Source of the DNA: Eutreptiella sp. 'Long Island Sound 2002'
Taxonomy: Eukaryota > Euglenozoa > Euglenophyceae > Eutreptiales > Eutreptiaceae
Reading direction: 5' to 3'
Assembly: GCA_964036045.1 (NCBI GenBank)
Contig: OZ038389.1
Coordinates: 64,398,453-64,462,452, forward strand
DNA length: 64,000 bases
Positions within the stretch are counted from its first letter, which is position 1. Each line of letters begins with the position of its first letter. The notes beneath the pieces are model-generated. The model ran no database searches. It saw only the letters and a list, made by a program, of their open reading frames with translations, and was not told the DNA's origin. This document shows, in pieces, positions 1-8,194 of the stretch. Position numbers and translations under genes: made by a program.

Positions 1-91
1 CGTTGTGTTGCGTTGTGTTGTGTTGCGTTGCGTTGTGTTGTGTTGTGTTGTGTTCCGTCCTGTTGTGTTGTGTTGTGTTGTGTTGTGTTGT
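1..91 (+). repeat. (GTTGT)n-type microsatellite
   Basis: The sequence is almost pure repeats of GTTGT with scattered GTTGC variants. It runs off the left edge. The same microsatellite introduces the composite satellite units at about 31490 and 42641, so it marks the start of a unit here too. Long cysteine/valine/leucine reading frames across it are translation artefacts. Confidence 0.9.
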
Positions 92-415
92 GCCAAAGGC
101 GCTGTTACCAGAAGGCAATGGCCGGGATGTCTACCCACGGGTACAGGTAAACGGGAGGGCTGTGTGTCTAAGTGCGTGCTGTGTGTCAGTGTGTTGTTGT
201 ACAGTCGGGACCCGTGCACAGTTGCACTTAGCCCGTGCTGCTCTGCCAACGCCTATGCACGGTCACACAGGGTCTATTGGGCCCACTGCACCGTGTGTGC
301 TGTGCTGCACTATCAGTACTTTGTGTGCGGTGCTGCACTCCTTGGTGCTGTGCACTGCACCGTACTGTGTGTGCCGTGCTGCACTGCACTTGTGGGCAGT
401 GGGCAGTGGAAGCGT
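92..415 (+). repeat. Leader segment of composite satellite, diverged copy
   Basis: This segment follows the GTTGT tract and matches the leaders at 9260-9590 and 31568-31870. Shared landmarks are GCCGAAGGCGCTGTTACC-like and CTACCCACGGGTACAGGTAAAC sequence (here with small changes), followed by GCACTG-rich DNA that grades into 47-bp units. It differs from the other two leaders at many positions, while those two are nearly identical to each other. No coding function is seen. Confidence 0.75.
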
Positions 416-426
416 CGCAATGCACT

Positions 427-433
427 GCCATTC
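427..433. repeat. Left 7-bp target site duplication (GCCATTC)
   Basis: GCCATTC here is repeated at 7436-7442, just outside the inverted terminal repeats. Removing 434-7442 restores GCAATGCACTGCC-ATTC-TGCCTG, which lines up with the 47-bp satellite consensus. That supports a true insertion event. Confidence 0.7.
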
Positions 434-441
434 CATATATC

Positions 442-464
442 GCACGAAGTCGCCCCCCCCTACC
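442..464 (+). repeat. Left terminal inverted repeat
   Basis: It reads GCACGAAGTCG, then eight C, then TACC. Its exact reverse complement lies at 7405-7427. The inner C8-TACC part can also pair with the GGTAG7 that follows at 470-480, so this end could form a local hairpin. Confidence 0.8.
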
Positions 465-470
465 TTGGAG

Positions 471-633
471 GTAGGGGGGGTTGGGGGGGGGTAGGGGTGG
501 GGTGGGGGGGGGTAGGGGGGGGAGGTAGGGGGGGAGGTAGGGGGGGGTAAAGGGGGGAGGTAGGGGGGGGGTCGAGAAGGTAGGGGGGGTAGGGGGGGGA
601 TGGGGTGGGTTCGGGTGGAGGGGGGGGGGTAGG
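471..633 (+). repeat. G-tract array (GGTAGGGGGGG-type)
   Basis: Runs of seven to ten G are separated by TA, AGGTA or TT. This is dense G-quadruplex-prone sequence on the plus strand. The same type of DNA recurs at 1274-1318 and 7266-7416, each time next to the 99-bp satellite. Confidence 0.85.
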
Positions 634-1228
634 ATCATACACACAGAAGGCGGTGCACACACAAGGCGGGGCATACACAAGGCGGAACACACAAAAGGCG
701 GTCTGTGGCCACCGCAGGAGTCATGTTATTTGAGGGGCCACAGGCAAGGCGGTACATACAGAAGGCGGTGCACACACAAGGCGGAACACACAAAAGGCGG
801 CCTGTGGCCACCGTAGGAGTCTTGTTATTTAAGGGGCCACAGGGAAGGCGGTACACACAGAAGGCGGTGCACACACAAGGCGGAACACACAAAAGGCGGC
901 CTGTGGCCACCGCAGGAGTCTTGTTATTTAAGGGGCCACAGGCAAGTTGGTACACACAGAAGGCGGTGCACACACAAGGCGGTGCACACAAAAGGCGGCC
1001 TGTGGCCACTGCAGGAGTCTTGTTATTTAAGGGGCCACAAGCAAGGCGGTACACACAGAAGGCGGTGCACACACAAGGCGGTGCACACAAAAGGCGGCAT
1101 GTGGCCACCACAGGAGTCTTATTATTTAAGGGGCCACAGGCAAGGCGGTACACACAAAAGGCGGTGCACACACAAGGCGGTGCACACAAAAGGCGGCCTG
1201 TGGCCACCGCAGGAGTCATGTTATTTAA
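634..1228 (+). repeat. 99-bp tandem satellite, left block (six units)
   Basis: The GGGGCCAC landmark occurs at 734, 833, 932, 1031 and 1130 and the matching site at 1229, exactly 99 bp apart. Each unit contains three or four spaced GGCGG boxes among CACACA runs, a TTATTTAAG A/T patch, and an inverted repeat GGCCACAGGC / GCCTGTGGCC. Because 99 is divisible by three, the array stays open in several frames as 33-residue repeats. I treat these as artefacts. Confidence 0.93.
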
Positions 1229-1318
1229 GGGGGGTGCGGGGGCTCGCCCCGGCGTCGAGTGAAGCGAGCCGAAGGTAGGGGGGGGAGGTAGGGGGGGGGA
1301 GGTAGGGGGGGGGGGTAG
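1229..1318 (+). other. Satellite-to-G-tract junction, left copy
   Basis: GGGTGCGGGG ... GCGAGCCGAAGGTAGGGG follows the last 99-bp unit. The same junction occurs at 7224-7270. Its exact recurrence shows that satellite, junction and G-tract move or amplify as one block. Confidence 0.75.
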
Positions 1319-1319
1319 G

Positions 1320-1341
1320 GATTTGATTTGATTTGATTTGA
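1320..1341 (-). repeat. (CAAAT)n 3' tail of the retroelement
   Basis: Four to five copies of GATTT on the plus strand read as CAAAT repeats on the minus strand. They lie exactly where the retroelement sequence meets the G-tract. Confidence 0.7.
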
Positions 1342-1749
1342 AGGCCGATCTTGAGGCTCACAAGCCGCCCGGGGGGCGCTCGATGGCTGTCCCGACGACT
1401 CTGCATATCGGCCGGCCATGCATGCTGCGCGCCCCCAGCCGCCGCCGCGGGCTGGGGGGGGGGGGGGCAGGCTCACCGCCGTGCCGCGGGTTGGGCGGGG
1501 AGGGGGGTGGGGGGGGAGGGTGGGGGGGGCGGGAGGGAGGGGGCCGCGGGGGGGGTGCACTGACCCGCCGCCTTGGGGGGGGGTCGGTGTCCCCGCCCGC
1601 CTCGTTCCCCCGCTCGCCGGGCCGGGGGGGCGGGGGGGCGAGAAGGGGCCGGGGCTGAGAGGTAGCTGGGGGGGGGGGGAGGGAGGGCTTCGGCGGCCTC
1701 ACCGGCAGGGCTGCCCAGTGGCCGCACACCTGGGTTAGGGCGTTTCGAA

Positions 1750-2653
1750 CACGACCTGCACCCCGCGGCGCCGCCGCCACGCCGCCACGAGCTCGCGGAT
1801 CGCGAGCCACGCCCGAGCGGGGGTGCTGTGGGGGCTGCTGCGGTGCTCCCGGGGCTGGCAGCACCGCGTACCACACGGCATACACCCGTGGGGTGGAGGC
1901 CAGCACCTCGGCCGCCGCCGCGCGCGCGTCCTTGGGCGGGGCGAGGGGCCTGACGCCCCGCAGGAGGCACCGGACGGAGCCGTCGTGGGTGATACCCACC
2001 CAATGGCCCCCGGAGCCCTCGGCCTCGTCGCCCCACCCTTCGACCAGGAGCGCCCGGCGCTGGGGCGCTTCGACCCAGGGCTGTGGGGCGGCTGCCCCGG
2101 CTCGGCGGGCCGGGAGGGGGCCCAGGTCCCAGAGGGGCGCCAGCAGGGGGGCGACCCTGGAGATCCGCACGCCCTCCCTTCAGTGGAGGCGGGGGGACCG
2201 CCAGAGGGGGGCCGCCCGGCCGTACCGCCAGCCGAGGGCCTCGTGGAGGGCGGGGCCCGATATCGCTAGGCCCTGGGGCACGCGGTTCAGGGGCGACAGC
2301 CCCCACCTGGGGTGCGCGCCCGTGCCCGTCCAGCTGAGGAAGCATCCCATGAGGATGTCCTCCAGACGGAGAAGGCGGGGGGCTGGCCCCTCGAGGGCGT
2401 AGCGGGCGCAGGCGACAGTCGCGAGGGCGTCCTCCGGGCGAGGGCTGCGGGGGGGCAGCGAGCGGCTCACCTGGGCCAGCCAACGGCGGATGGCCGGTGC
2501 CAGGTCGCTGCGCGCCACCCACCGGCGCATCTGCTGCTCCCAGGCCAGCCGGCGGCCGCGGGAGAGTGGCTGCAGCCCGCGCCCGCCCACCTGGTACGGG
2601 GATGGCGGCGGGAGCGCGTGGTACGGGGGGTATGCAATGGTGCGGCGGGGCAT
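1750..2653 (-). pseudogene. Unrecognised downstream ORF of the retroelement, with in-frame stop
   Basis: An ATG at 2653 opens a frame that reads 157 codons to a TGA at 2180. The same frame continues from 2170 with protein-like composition to about 1750, after which it becomes proline- and arginine-rich junk. The first part has tryptophan/leucine-rich helical character (for example WLAQVSRSLPP). The second contains GGHWVGITHDGSVRCLL. An HWxxI-like segment is faintly reminiscent of cysteine protease domains found in some retroelements, but I see no convincing catalytic set and do not assign one. It lies downstream of the RT frame on the same strand, so it is probably part of the element. The stop suggests decay, or a very short ORF followed by another. 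Confidence 0.4.
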
Positions 2654-3673
2654 TTTGCTTGGTCACTGCGCCGTGCAGAGCAAAGGGCCGGCGCCGCACC
2701 ACCTGGGGGGGGGGGGGTACCCCGCAGGCACGCCCGGGTCCATTACTACGGTCGCGCCTTGCCCGAACATCCCTCCGGGGTGGCCGTGCCCCTGGGTCCC
2801 TTGCCAGGCCGCGCCGGGCCGGGCCCGACGCTAGGGGGGGGGGGGGGGCGACGTCCTTGCGTCCCCCGGGGTCCGGGCGTGGCTCTCCGCCCCCCTTCCC
2901 CCGCGCCCGTACCACGCGCGCCGCCGCCCGCTGCGTCCGGTCCTGCCCCTCCCCGTGCGCGCCGCGGGCCTCGCTGCTCCTTGGCTGGCATCGGCGGCCC
3001 TGCCCCCCCCGTCGCCCCGTCTCTGCCCTGGGGGGGGGGGGGCGCCCAGCCGGGCCGCCCCGGGGAGGGGAGGGGGGGGGGGCTGGCGGCCTCCCGCCCT
3101 GCGGCCGGGCCGCGACCTAGGCGCGGCCGTCCCGTACTCCGCGTCACCCATCTGCACCCCCGCCCCCGTCCTGCCCCCCGTCGCCCGCGCTGGTCGCTGC
3201 CCCCACGTCGCTGGTCCTCAGAGGCACTGGCGGTGGCACAGGCAGGCAGCAGAGCGGGCACAAGTCGTTGCATTCGCTTCGTGTCGCATGCTGTCCGCGG
3301 CGCCGTGTGTGGGCGCCGCCGTCCGCCCTTGGAGGAGGCGGACGGCGTTTCCTGGTGCCCGCTCAGACTGGGCCACCCGCGTGCTGTTGGGCCGCCCCTA
3401 GGGCTTGCCGGTCAGGGAGGGGAGAGCTGTGCTGGGGCCGGTGTGTCGCCACCCCGGGGGGCGAGGTCATGGCCCGCCGGAGGCGCGCCGCCCTGTTGGT
3501 CCCGGCGGCTGGGTTGCTCTAGGGCCGTGCGCTGCACCTGAGATCCCAGCCCAGGGCGGGAGGGGTGCCCGGCCGCGGGCTAAGCCGGCGGCCCCCCCGC
3601 GGTGCCCTGCCTGGGCTCCCGGGGGGGGGCGGGGGGGCTAGGGCAGGGGGGTGGGAGAGCAGGGGGGCGGCGA
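2654..3673 (-). other. GC-rich spacer between retroelement ORFs
   Basis: This kilobase is extremely GC-rich, with C/G homopolymers of 10-14 bases (for example near 2705-2718, 2832-2848 and 3030-3043). It has only proline/arginine/glycine-rich frames in every direction. I see no reliable coding region and call it non-coding element sequence. Confidence 0.5.
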
Positions 3674-6600
3674 TCAGCTGAGCAGGTACTCGTCGTCCTC
3701 GTCTGCGCCGAGTTCCAGGCCCAGGTCGGGGTCGTCCGCCTCCTGCCCGGGCTCGTCAAGCGCCTCCGGCTGGTCTTGCGGGGGCGCGTCCTCCACGGGG
3801 AAGAAGGCTCCCAGGGCCTCGAGGAGGCCGGGCGGCGCTGCACCCGCTGGGAACGCTAGCAGGGGCCCCTCACCAAGCGGCTGGATGGTGCTGCCCGGGA
3901 ATAGCGCCCAGCTGGTCGCTGGCGGGGCCAGGACCACCTCCGGGACGGCTCCCCGCAGGGACGGCAGGGCGCCGACGATGAGGACCACGTCTGGGCACGC
4001 GCCGCGGTCCGCGGGGTCCAGCACGGACACGGGGACGGCGCGGCCCACTAGCTCCGGGCGCGGCCCCGCTACCAAGCACGCGGATTCGCCCATGGCGTAG
4101 CGGAGCAGGGTGCCCGCGTCCGCAAGGGGGCGGGGCAGGCCTACCGGCCACTCGCGCTCCCCGGCCCTCATCAGGTGCGACCACCGGGCTGGCGGCCTGA
4201 GCACCACCCATGCCGCTACAGCCCGCAGGTAACCGGACATCAGGGCGGCGCGCTCGCGGGTTGGCCAGGGCTGCGGGGCCATCGCCCACAGGAGCCCAGA
4301 CCACGTGACCGCCACGTCCCAGGCTGCGCTCTCGGACTGAACGACCACGTCTTCGTCCCGCACCAGCCGCCAGCGCGTGGTGCGGCCAGTCCGGTCGTAG
4401 ACTGTGGCCCCAAGGGAATCGCGCCAGCACACGGCGTAGCCCCTGGACTGCAACTGGGCGCACAGGGCCCTAAAGCCAGTCAGCGCCGCCGCTAGCACCA
4501 CCGGGCAGGAGCGAACCATGTGATCCCCCCACCCTTTGCAGGGCTGCGAGCAATAAGCGCAGTGGAACTCTGCGTGCGCCGAGGTGTGGGTCGAGGGCGC
4601 CATGCGCACCCAGGCCGCGAACCTGAGGCCCTCTGTGGGCACCGCCCCTTCGGTCAGGAGCTGGGCCCAGGCCTGCAGGGCCAGGTCGTCCCCTGGCGGG
4701 CCCCGGATGAAGGTGACGGACGGGGCCGCCAGTTGGATGTAAAGGCAGTCCATCTCGCGGGGGACCGCTGTCACCAGGCGGCGCGACGAGAACAGCACGG
4801 CCGTCCCGTCCAGCGCGTCCGGCAGCGGGTATGTGCCTTCGCGCGCCATACCCAGGCCCCGCGCCGCCAGGTCATGGGCCTGCGCCTGGAGGTCGGAGAA
4901 TAGGCCGGCCCACTGGGTGTTGTGTTGCGCGGGGATGTACAGGTCGGGGCGGCCGCGCCCAAGGGCCTCCGCGAAGGCGACCCGCACCCTGTCCACCCAG
5001 GGGGACTGGGAGGGGACGCCCCCGTCGCTGCCGAGGGTGGCGGAGTTGCAGTCTGTCCCGACGTATTGGACTGCCGCAGGGGCGACCCCCAGCGAAGCGG
5101 CGAGGCGCCACGCCTCTAGCTTGCCGGCCCACTCCGCTGCCCAGGGGCTGGCGGCCCGCGCCAGGACGCCGGAGGCCGCAGTCGCCAGCACCCCGCGGGC
5201 GTCCGCCACCAGCGCGCCCCAGCCCAGGGTGTCGCCGTCCGGCGTGGTCTCCATTGCACCATCCGCCACCAGGAGGACCCCTCCAGAACTGTACGGCCGG
5301 CGCACCTGGGTGTCCACGGCCGCAGGCTGCGCCGCGGCGGCAGGCAGGACGCACACCTCCAGGCTGACCTCGGCCATTGTGTGGAACAGGCGTTCCTGGT
5401 CCGGACCGTCCAGGCCCTGCCAGCAGTCCGGGCGGCTGAGGGCCCGGACATTTTCGCGGACGAGCACGCTGCGCGAGTCCATGGCCCTGAGGTACCCCTG
5501 AACGTGCCGGAGCCGCATCCGGCTGTACAAGTGGGGGAAGCCGAAGCCCCCGCTGGATACCGGCATCCACAGGAGGGCCCTGGGCACGTTGCGCGGCACC
5601 CGCAGTGCCCTGGTCAGGACCCTGTCCACCGCTCGCTGGGTTCGGCGCAGGCGTGTCGGGCACGGCGGCATCGCGTCGTAGACGTAGTCCAGGGCCGAGA
5701 CGACGTACGCCAGGACGATGCGGAGGACGAGCACGTAGGCCGGGCGCAGGCGGTAGAGCGCGCGCCCTACCTTCGCCAGGCTGGCCTCCGCCTTGGCGAC
5801 CTGCGGGGCCGGGTACTCGCCCATCACGAGGGGTATGCCGGTGAGCATGAAGCCCCCGGACTGCAGCCGCAGCGGGCCCAGGGTCGTGGGCAGGGTGCCC
5901 GAGGCGTAGTGCAGCCGGCGGTGGCGCAGGACTAGGCGGTACACCTTCAGCTTCCCGACCTGCACTGAGCCGCAGGCTGCCGCGCACGTGACCGCGCAGA
6001 TGCCCATCAGCCAGGCCAGGCCCCACCCTGAGAGGGCGAAGTGGCGGCAGTCGTCGCTGAAGGCGACCTCCGGGAGGAAGCCGTGGGGGGCCGCGGGCTG
6101 CCGCGGGACGTAGGACGCCGGGTCCGGCGCCCCGGGTCGCCCGTCCTCGGGGTAGAGCCCCTCGCGGACCGCGTGGCGGAGGTACTCCGTTCGCTTCTCC
6201 GAGACCTTGGAGAAGTACCCCACACCCTGGCTGTCGCCCTGGGCTCCGCCGTGGCTCAGCTTGTACGGGCCCGCCAGCCCGTATGGGGAGGCCACCCATA
6301 CGTCGAGCCCGTCGTAGAAGCACTGGAGCCAGGGCGACAGAGATTCCTCCGGGGCCTCGTGATCCCACGCCCCCGCCGCCTCCCGGTCGGGGTTACAGAA
6401 GGCATTCGCTTCATCCCAGTCATCCGACCAGATTTCCCCGTGCTTGATGGCCCAGTAGGTCAACAGCCATCGGCAGGCCAGGGCCAGCGTCTGGCCGGAC
6501 AGTTGCCGCCGGTAGGCGAAGTGCTCCGGGGGGACGGCCCGCCTGAGTTCGCGGCGGGTGACCCTGCGATCCTGCACGACGCCCGTCTCTAGCCTCCGGA

Positions 6601-6898
6601 GGTAGGGCTCCAGCATGACCGGCCTGCTGTTGCGCACCAGCCACGCCGGGAGTTTCTTGGCGAGGCAGAGGTGGAGCACCGCTGACAGCAGCCGGCTGGG
6701 GGTTCCGGACGCGAGGTCCTCCAGGATACCCACCAGCACCCGCAGGCCGAAGCCCGGCAGCGCGGATACCAGGGGCCGCGGCAGTTCGTCGAGGGACGTG
6801 GCCGGGGAGCCCTTCTGGACAGCCAGCTCCATGTCGTGGTACGTCGGCGGGGCCCCCGCGACCGGCGGCTCTGGAGGCCGGGGCAGCGCCGCGCGCAT
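3674..6898 (-). CDS. Reverse transcriptase / RNase H polyprotein of a non-LTR type retroelement
   Basis: This is an intact frame of 1074 residues starting at ATG 6898. The protein copies element RNA into DNA. Finger-region homology starts near residue 85 (NSRPVMLEPYLRRLE). RT motif A is around residues 160-167 (DWDEANAF), motif B at 218-226 (GAQGDSQGV) and motif C at 280-283 (FSDD). The post-RT region 390-470 (ALDYVYDAMPP ... SGGFGFPHL) is typical of LINE thumb sequence. An RNase H domain follows, with D546, E589, D616, H659 and D676 as likely active-site residues. A C-x2-C-x9-H-x4-C knuckle lies at 780-798. There is no endonuclease domain at the N terminus. The frame is uninterrupted, so this copy may be fairly recent. 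The nearest upstream sequence is the 99-bp satellite. Confidence 0.88.
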   Translation of the reverse strand: MRAALPRPPEPPVAGAPPTYHDMELAVQKGSPATSLDELPRPLVSALPGFGLRVLVGILEDLASGTPSRLLSAVLHLCLAKKLPAWLVRNSRPVMLEPYLRRLETGVVQDRRVTRRELRRAVPPEHFAYRRQLSGQTLALACRWLLTYWAIKHGEIWSDDWDEANAFCNPDREAAGAWDHEAPEESLSPWLQCFYDGLDVWVASPYGLAGPYKLSHGGAQGDSQGVGYFSKVSEKRTEYLRHAVREGLYPEDGRPGAPDPASYVPRQPAAPHGFLPEVAFSDDCRHFALSGWGLAWLMGICAVTCAAACGSVQVGKLKVYRLVLRHRRLHYASGTLPTTLGPLRLQSGGFMLTGIPLVMGEYPAPQVAKAEASLAKVGRALYRLRPAYVLVLRIVLAYVVSALDYVYDAMPPCPTRLRRTQRAVDRVLTRALRVPRNVPRALLWMPVSSGGFGFPHLYSRMRLRHVQGYLRAMDSRSVLVRENVRALSRPDCWQGLDGPDQERLFHTMAEVSLEVCVLPAAAAQPAAVDTQVRRPYSSGGVLLVADGAMETTPDGDTLGWGALVADARGVLATAASGVLARAASPWAAEWAGKLEAWRLAASLGVAPAAVQYVGTDCNSATLGSDGGVPSQSPWVDRVRVAFAEALGRGRPDLYIPAQHNTQWAGLFSDLQAQAHDLAARGLGMAREGTYPLPDALDGTAVLFSSRRLVTAVPREMDCLYIQLAAPSVTFIRGPPGDDLALQAWAQLLTEGAVPTEGLRFAAWVRMAPSTHTSAHAEFHCAYCSQPCKGWGDHMVRSCPVVLAAALTGFRALCAQLQSRGYAVCWRDSLGATVYDRTGRTTRWRLVRDEDVVVQSESAAWDVAVTWSGLLWAMAPQPWPTRERAALMSGYLRAVAAWVVLRPPARWSHLMRAGEREWPVGLPRPLADAGTLLRYAMGESACLVAGPRPELVGRAVPVSVLDPADRGACPDVVLIVGALPSLRGAVPEVVLAPPATSWALFPGSTIQPLGEGPLLAFPAGAAPPGLLEALGAFFPVEDAPPQDQPEALDEPGQEADDPDLGLELGADEDDEYLLS

Positions 6899-6910
6899 GC
6901 GCGAGACGAG

Positions 6911-7223
6911 GAGTCTTGTTATTTAAGGGGCCACAGGCAAGGTAGTACACACAGAAGGCGGTGCACACACAAGGCGGTGCACACACAAGGCGGCCTGTGG
7001 CCACCGCAGGAGTCATGTTATTTAAGGGGCCACAGGCAAGGCGGTACACACAGAAGGCGGTGCACACACAAGGCGGTGCACACAAAAGGCGGCCTGTGGC
7101 CACCGCAGGAGTCTTATTATTTAAGGGGCCACAGGCAAGGCGGTACACACAAAAGGCGGTGCACACACAAGGCGGAACACACAAAAGGCGGCCTGTGGCC
7201 ACCGCAGGAGTCATGTTATTTAA
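6911..7223 (+). repeat. 99-bp tandem satellite, right block (about three units)
   Basis: GGGGCCAC landmarks at 6927, 7026 and 7125 and the matching site at 7224 are 99 bp apart. The units match the left block closely and have the same orientation. The first unit is cut at the retroelement's 5' boundary. Read from the retroelement's strand, this block lies immediately upstream of the RT start codon and could act as its promoter, as tandem monomers do in some LINEs. That role is only inferred. Confidence 0.9.
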
Positions 7224-7416
7224 GGGGGGTGCGGGGTCTGGCCCCCGCGTCGAGCGAAGCGAGCCGAAGGTAGGGGGGGGAGGTAGGGGGGGGGAGGTAG
7301 GGGGGGGAGGTAGGGGGGGGAGGTAGGGGGGGGGTAGGGGGGGGGGGGGGGGTAGTAGGGGGTGGTAGGGGGGGGGTAGGGGGGGGGTAGGTAAGGGGGG
7401 GGGGGGTAGGGGGGGG
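7224..7416 (+). repeat. Junction plus G-tract array, right copy
   Basis: GGGTGCGGGG ... GCGAGCCGAAGG is followed by repeated GGTAGGGGGGG-type tracts with homopolymers up to about 16 G. It duplicates the organisation of 1229-1318 and, like 471-633, is strongly G-quadruplex-prone. Confidence 0.85.
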
Positions 7417-7427
7417 CGACTTCGTGC
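7405..7427 (-). repeat. Right terminal inverted repeat
   Basis: GGTA, eight G, then CGACTTCGTGC is the exact reverse complement of 442-464. Just outside, ACACTATC precedes the direct repeat GCCATTC. Three of the next eight positions also pair with the left end. Confidence 0.8.
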
Positions 7428-7435
7428 ACACTATC

Positions 7436-7442
7436 GCCATTC
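7436..7442. repeat. Right 7-bp target site duplication (GCCATTC)
   Basis: Second copy of the repeat at 427-433. It is followed by a normal 47-bp satellite unit. Confidence 0.7.
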
Positions 7443-7635
7443 TGCCTGTGGGCAGAAGCAGTGGAACTCCTGCAGCTGTCCACCGCACTGCCTGTGGGCA
7501 GTGGGCAGTGGGCAGTGCAACTCCTGCAATGCACTGCCACACTGCCCGGGGGCAGTGGGCAGTGCAATTCCTGCAATGCACTGCCACACTGCCCGGGGGC
7601 AGTGGGCAGTGCAATTCCTGCAATGCACTGTTGTG
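7443..7635 (+). repeat. Short 47-bp satellite array before the exon
   Basis: Three to four units carry the GGCAGTGGGCAGTGCAA and CCTGCAATGCACTGCC landmarks of the large arrays. The array ends just before the polypyrimidine-like ttgtgttgtttttag acceptor of the first visible exon, so satellite DNA lies within about 20 bp of a splice site. Confidence 0.85.
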
Positions 7636-7645
7636 TTGTTTTTAG

Positions 7646-8194
7646 GTGTTCAAAGGCGCCGGTACGAAAGACCTGGACAGCGGCGGGCGGCTGCACAGAG
7701 CCGTGGACCTCTTCGTCGAATGCTGCCACGTCCTCCGGGAGCTCTTTGGGTTCGGCCTCCTGCGCCTGAGCGAAGAGCGCAGCCGGCCGCGCGCGGAGGT
7801 CCGGCAGGTGATAGACCTCTGCGTCTGTGTCGTCAACATGGACCACTGGTGTGCCCCGATGCAGAACGCCAAAGTCGCGGCGTGTTGGGTCCTCAGCAAG
7901 GGCTTTGACCTGCGGCTCAACCTGCGGATCCAGACGCTGTTCTATGCGTACCAGGGCACGTACCGGGCCTCGCATACCGCCACGCGCGAGGCCCGGATGC
8001 GGGGCATCAATCATGAGCTCTTTGACAAGCCTGTGCTGTCGGGGCATCTCGTTGACAGTGAGTTCGAAACGTTTGCGGCGAGTCTTCTCCGGATGACCCG
8101 GCCGGAGTACTTGCCGGCACTGCGGCAGGTCGCGTTCGAGATCCTGTTCCGGCACACCACGCAAGCGTCGTACTGTGTGGCATGCCTTCAAAAG
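7646..8194 (+). CDS. IP3R/RyR-like channel, exon 1 of the window (internal exon)
   Basis: This exon gives 183 codons, phase 0 at both ends. The acceptor is tttttag|GTG, and the in-frame triplet just before it is a TAG stop, so coding cannot extend left. The donor is AAAAG|GTCACT. The product is alpha-helical and leucine-rich (for example LHRAVDLFVECCHVLRELF and FAASLLRMTRPEYLPALRQV), as expected of the helical-repeat solenoid of large calcium-release channels. By itself it has no diagnostic motif. Assignment to the channel gene rests on strand, matching phase with the next exon and lack of any other gene nearby. Upstream exons are outside the window, so the preceding intron is at least 7.6 kb. 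Confidence 0.65.

Larger units (their letters stand above)
1319..6910 (-). mobile_element. Non-LTR type retroelement with RT and RNase H, nested in the TIR element
   Basis: Read on the minus strand, the element starts at the break in the 99-bp satellite near 6910, carries a long RT/RNase H frame (6898-3674) and a damaged second frame (about 2653-1750), and ends in a short-repeat tail (CAAAT)n at 1341-1320. A simple-repeat tail at the 3' end is typical of several non-LTR retrotransposon lineages. No apurinic endonuclease domain precedes the RT, so the copy may be 5' truncated or belong to an endonuclease-less group. No clear target duplication was found for this nested copy. Confidence 0.7.
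434..7435. mobile_element. 7.0-kb element with TIRs, enclosing satellites and an RT element
   Basis: The element is bounded by 23-bp perfect inverted repeats at 442-464 and 7405-7427, and by a 7-bp direct repeat outside. Inside, in order, are G-tracts (471-633), a 99-bp satellite (634-1228), a junction with G-tract (1229-1318), a minus-strand RT/RNase H retroelement (about 1319-6910), the 99-bp satellite again (6911-7223), and the same junction with G-tract (7224-7416). No transposase or integrase frame was recognised. The simplest reading is a non-autonomous TIR element built of satellite DNA, with a retroelement nested in it. The alternative is that the whole is one unit in which satellite blocks act as direct terminal repeats around the RT gene. 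Confidence 0.65.

Noticed and set aside
1-494. Cysteine/valine/leucine-rich frames at the left edge and similar ones at 42642-42869
   Set aside because: They are read-through of the GTTGT microsatellite.
471-633. Possible telomeric repeat because of TAGGG-like motifs
   Set aside because: Spacing and G-run length are irregular, it is internal to a transposable unit, and the tract is not a uniform TTTAGGG or TTTTAGGG array.
1473-2915. 480-codon proline/arginine-rich frame on the minus strand
   Set aside because: It follows extreme GC content and C homopolymers. A different frame of the same strand has better protein-like composition, and no domain is visible.
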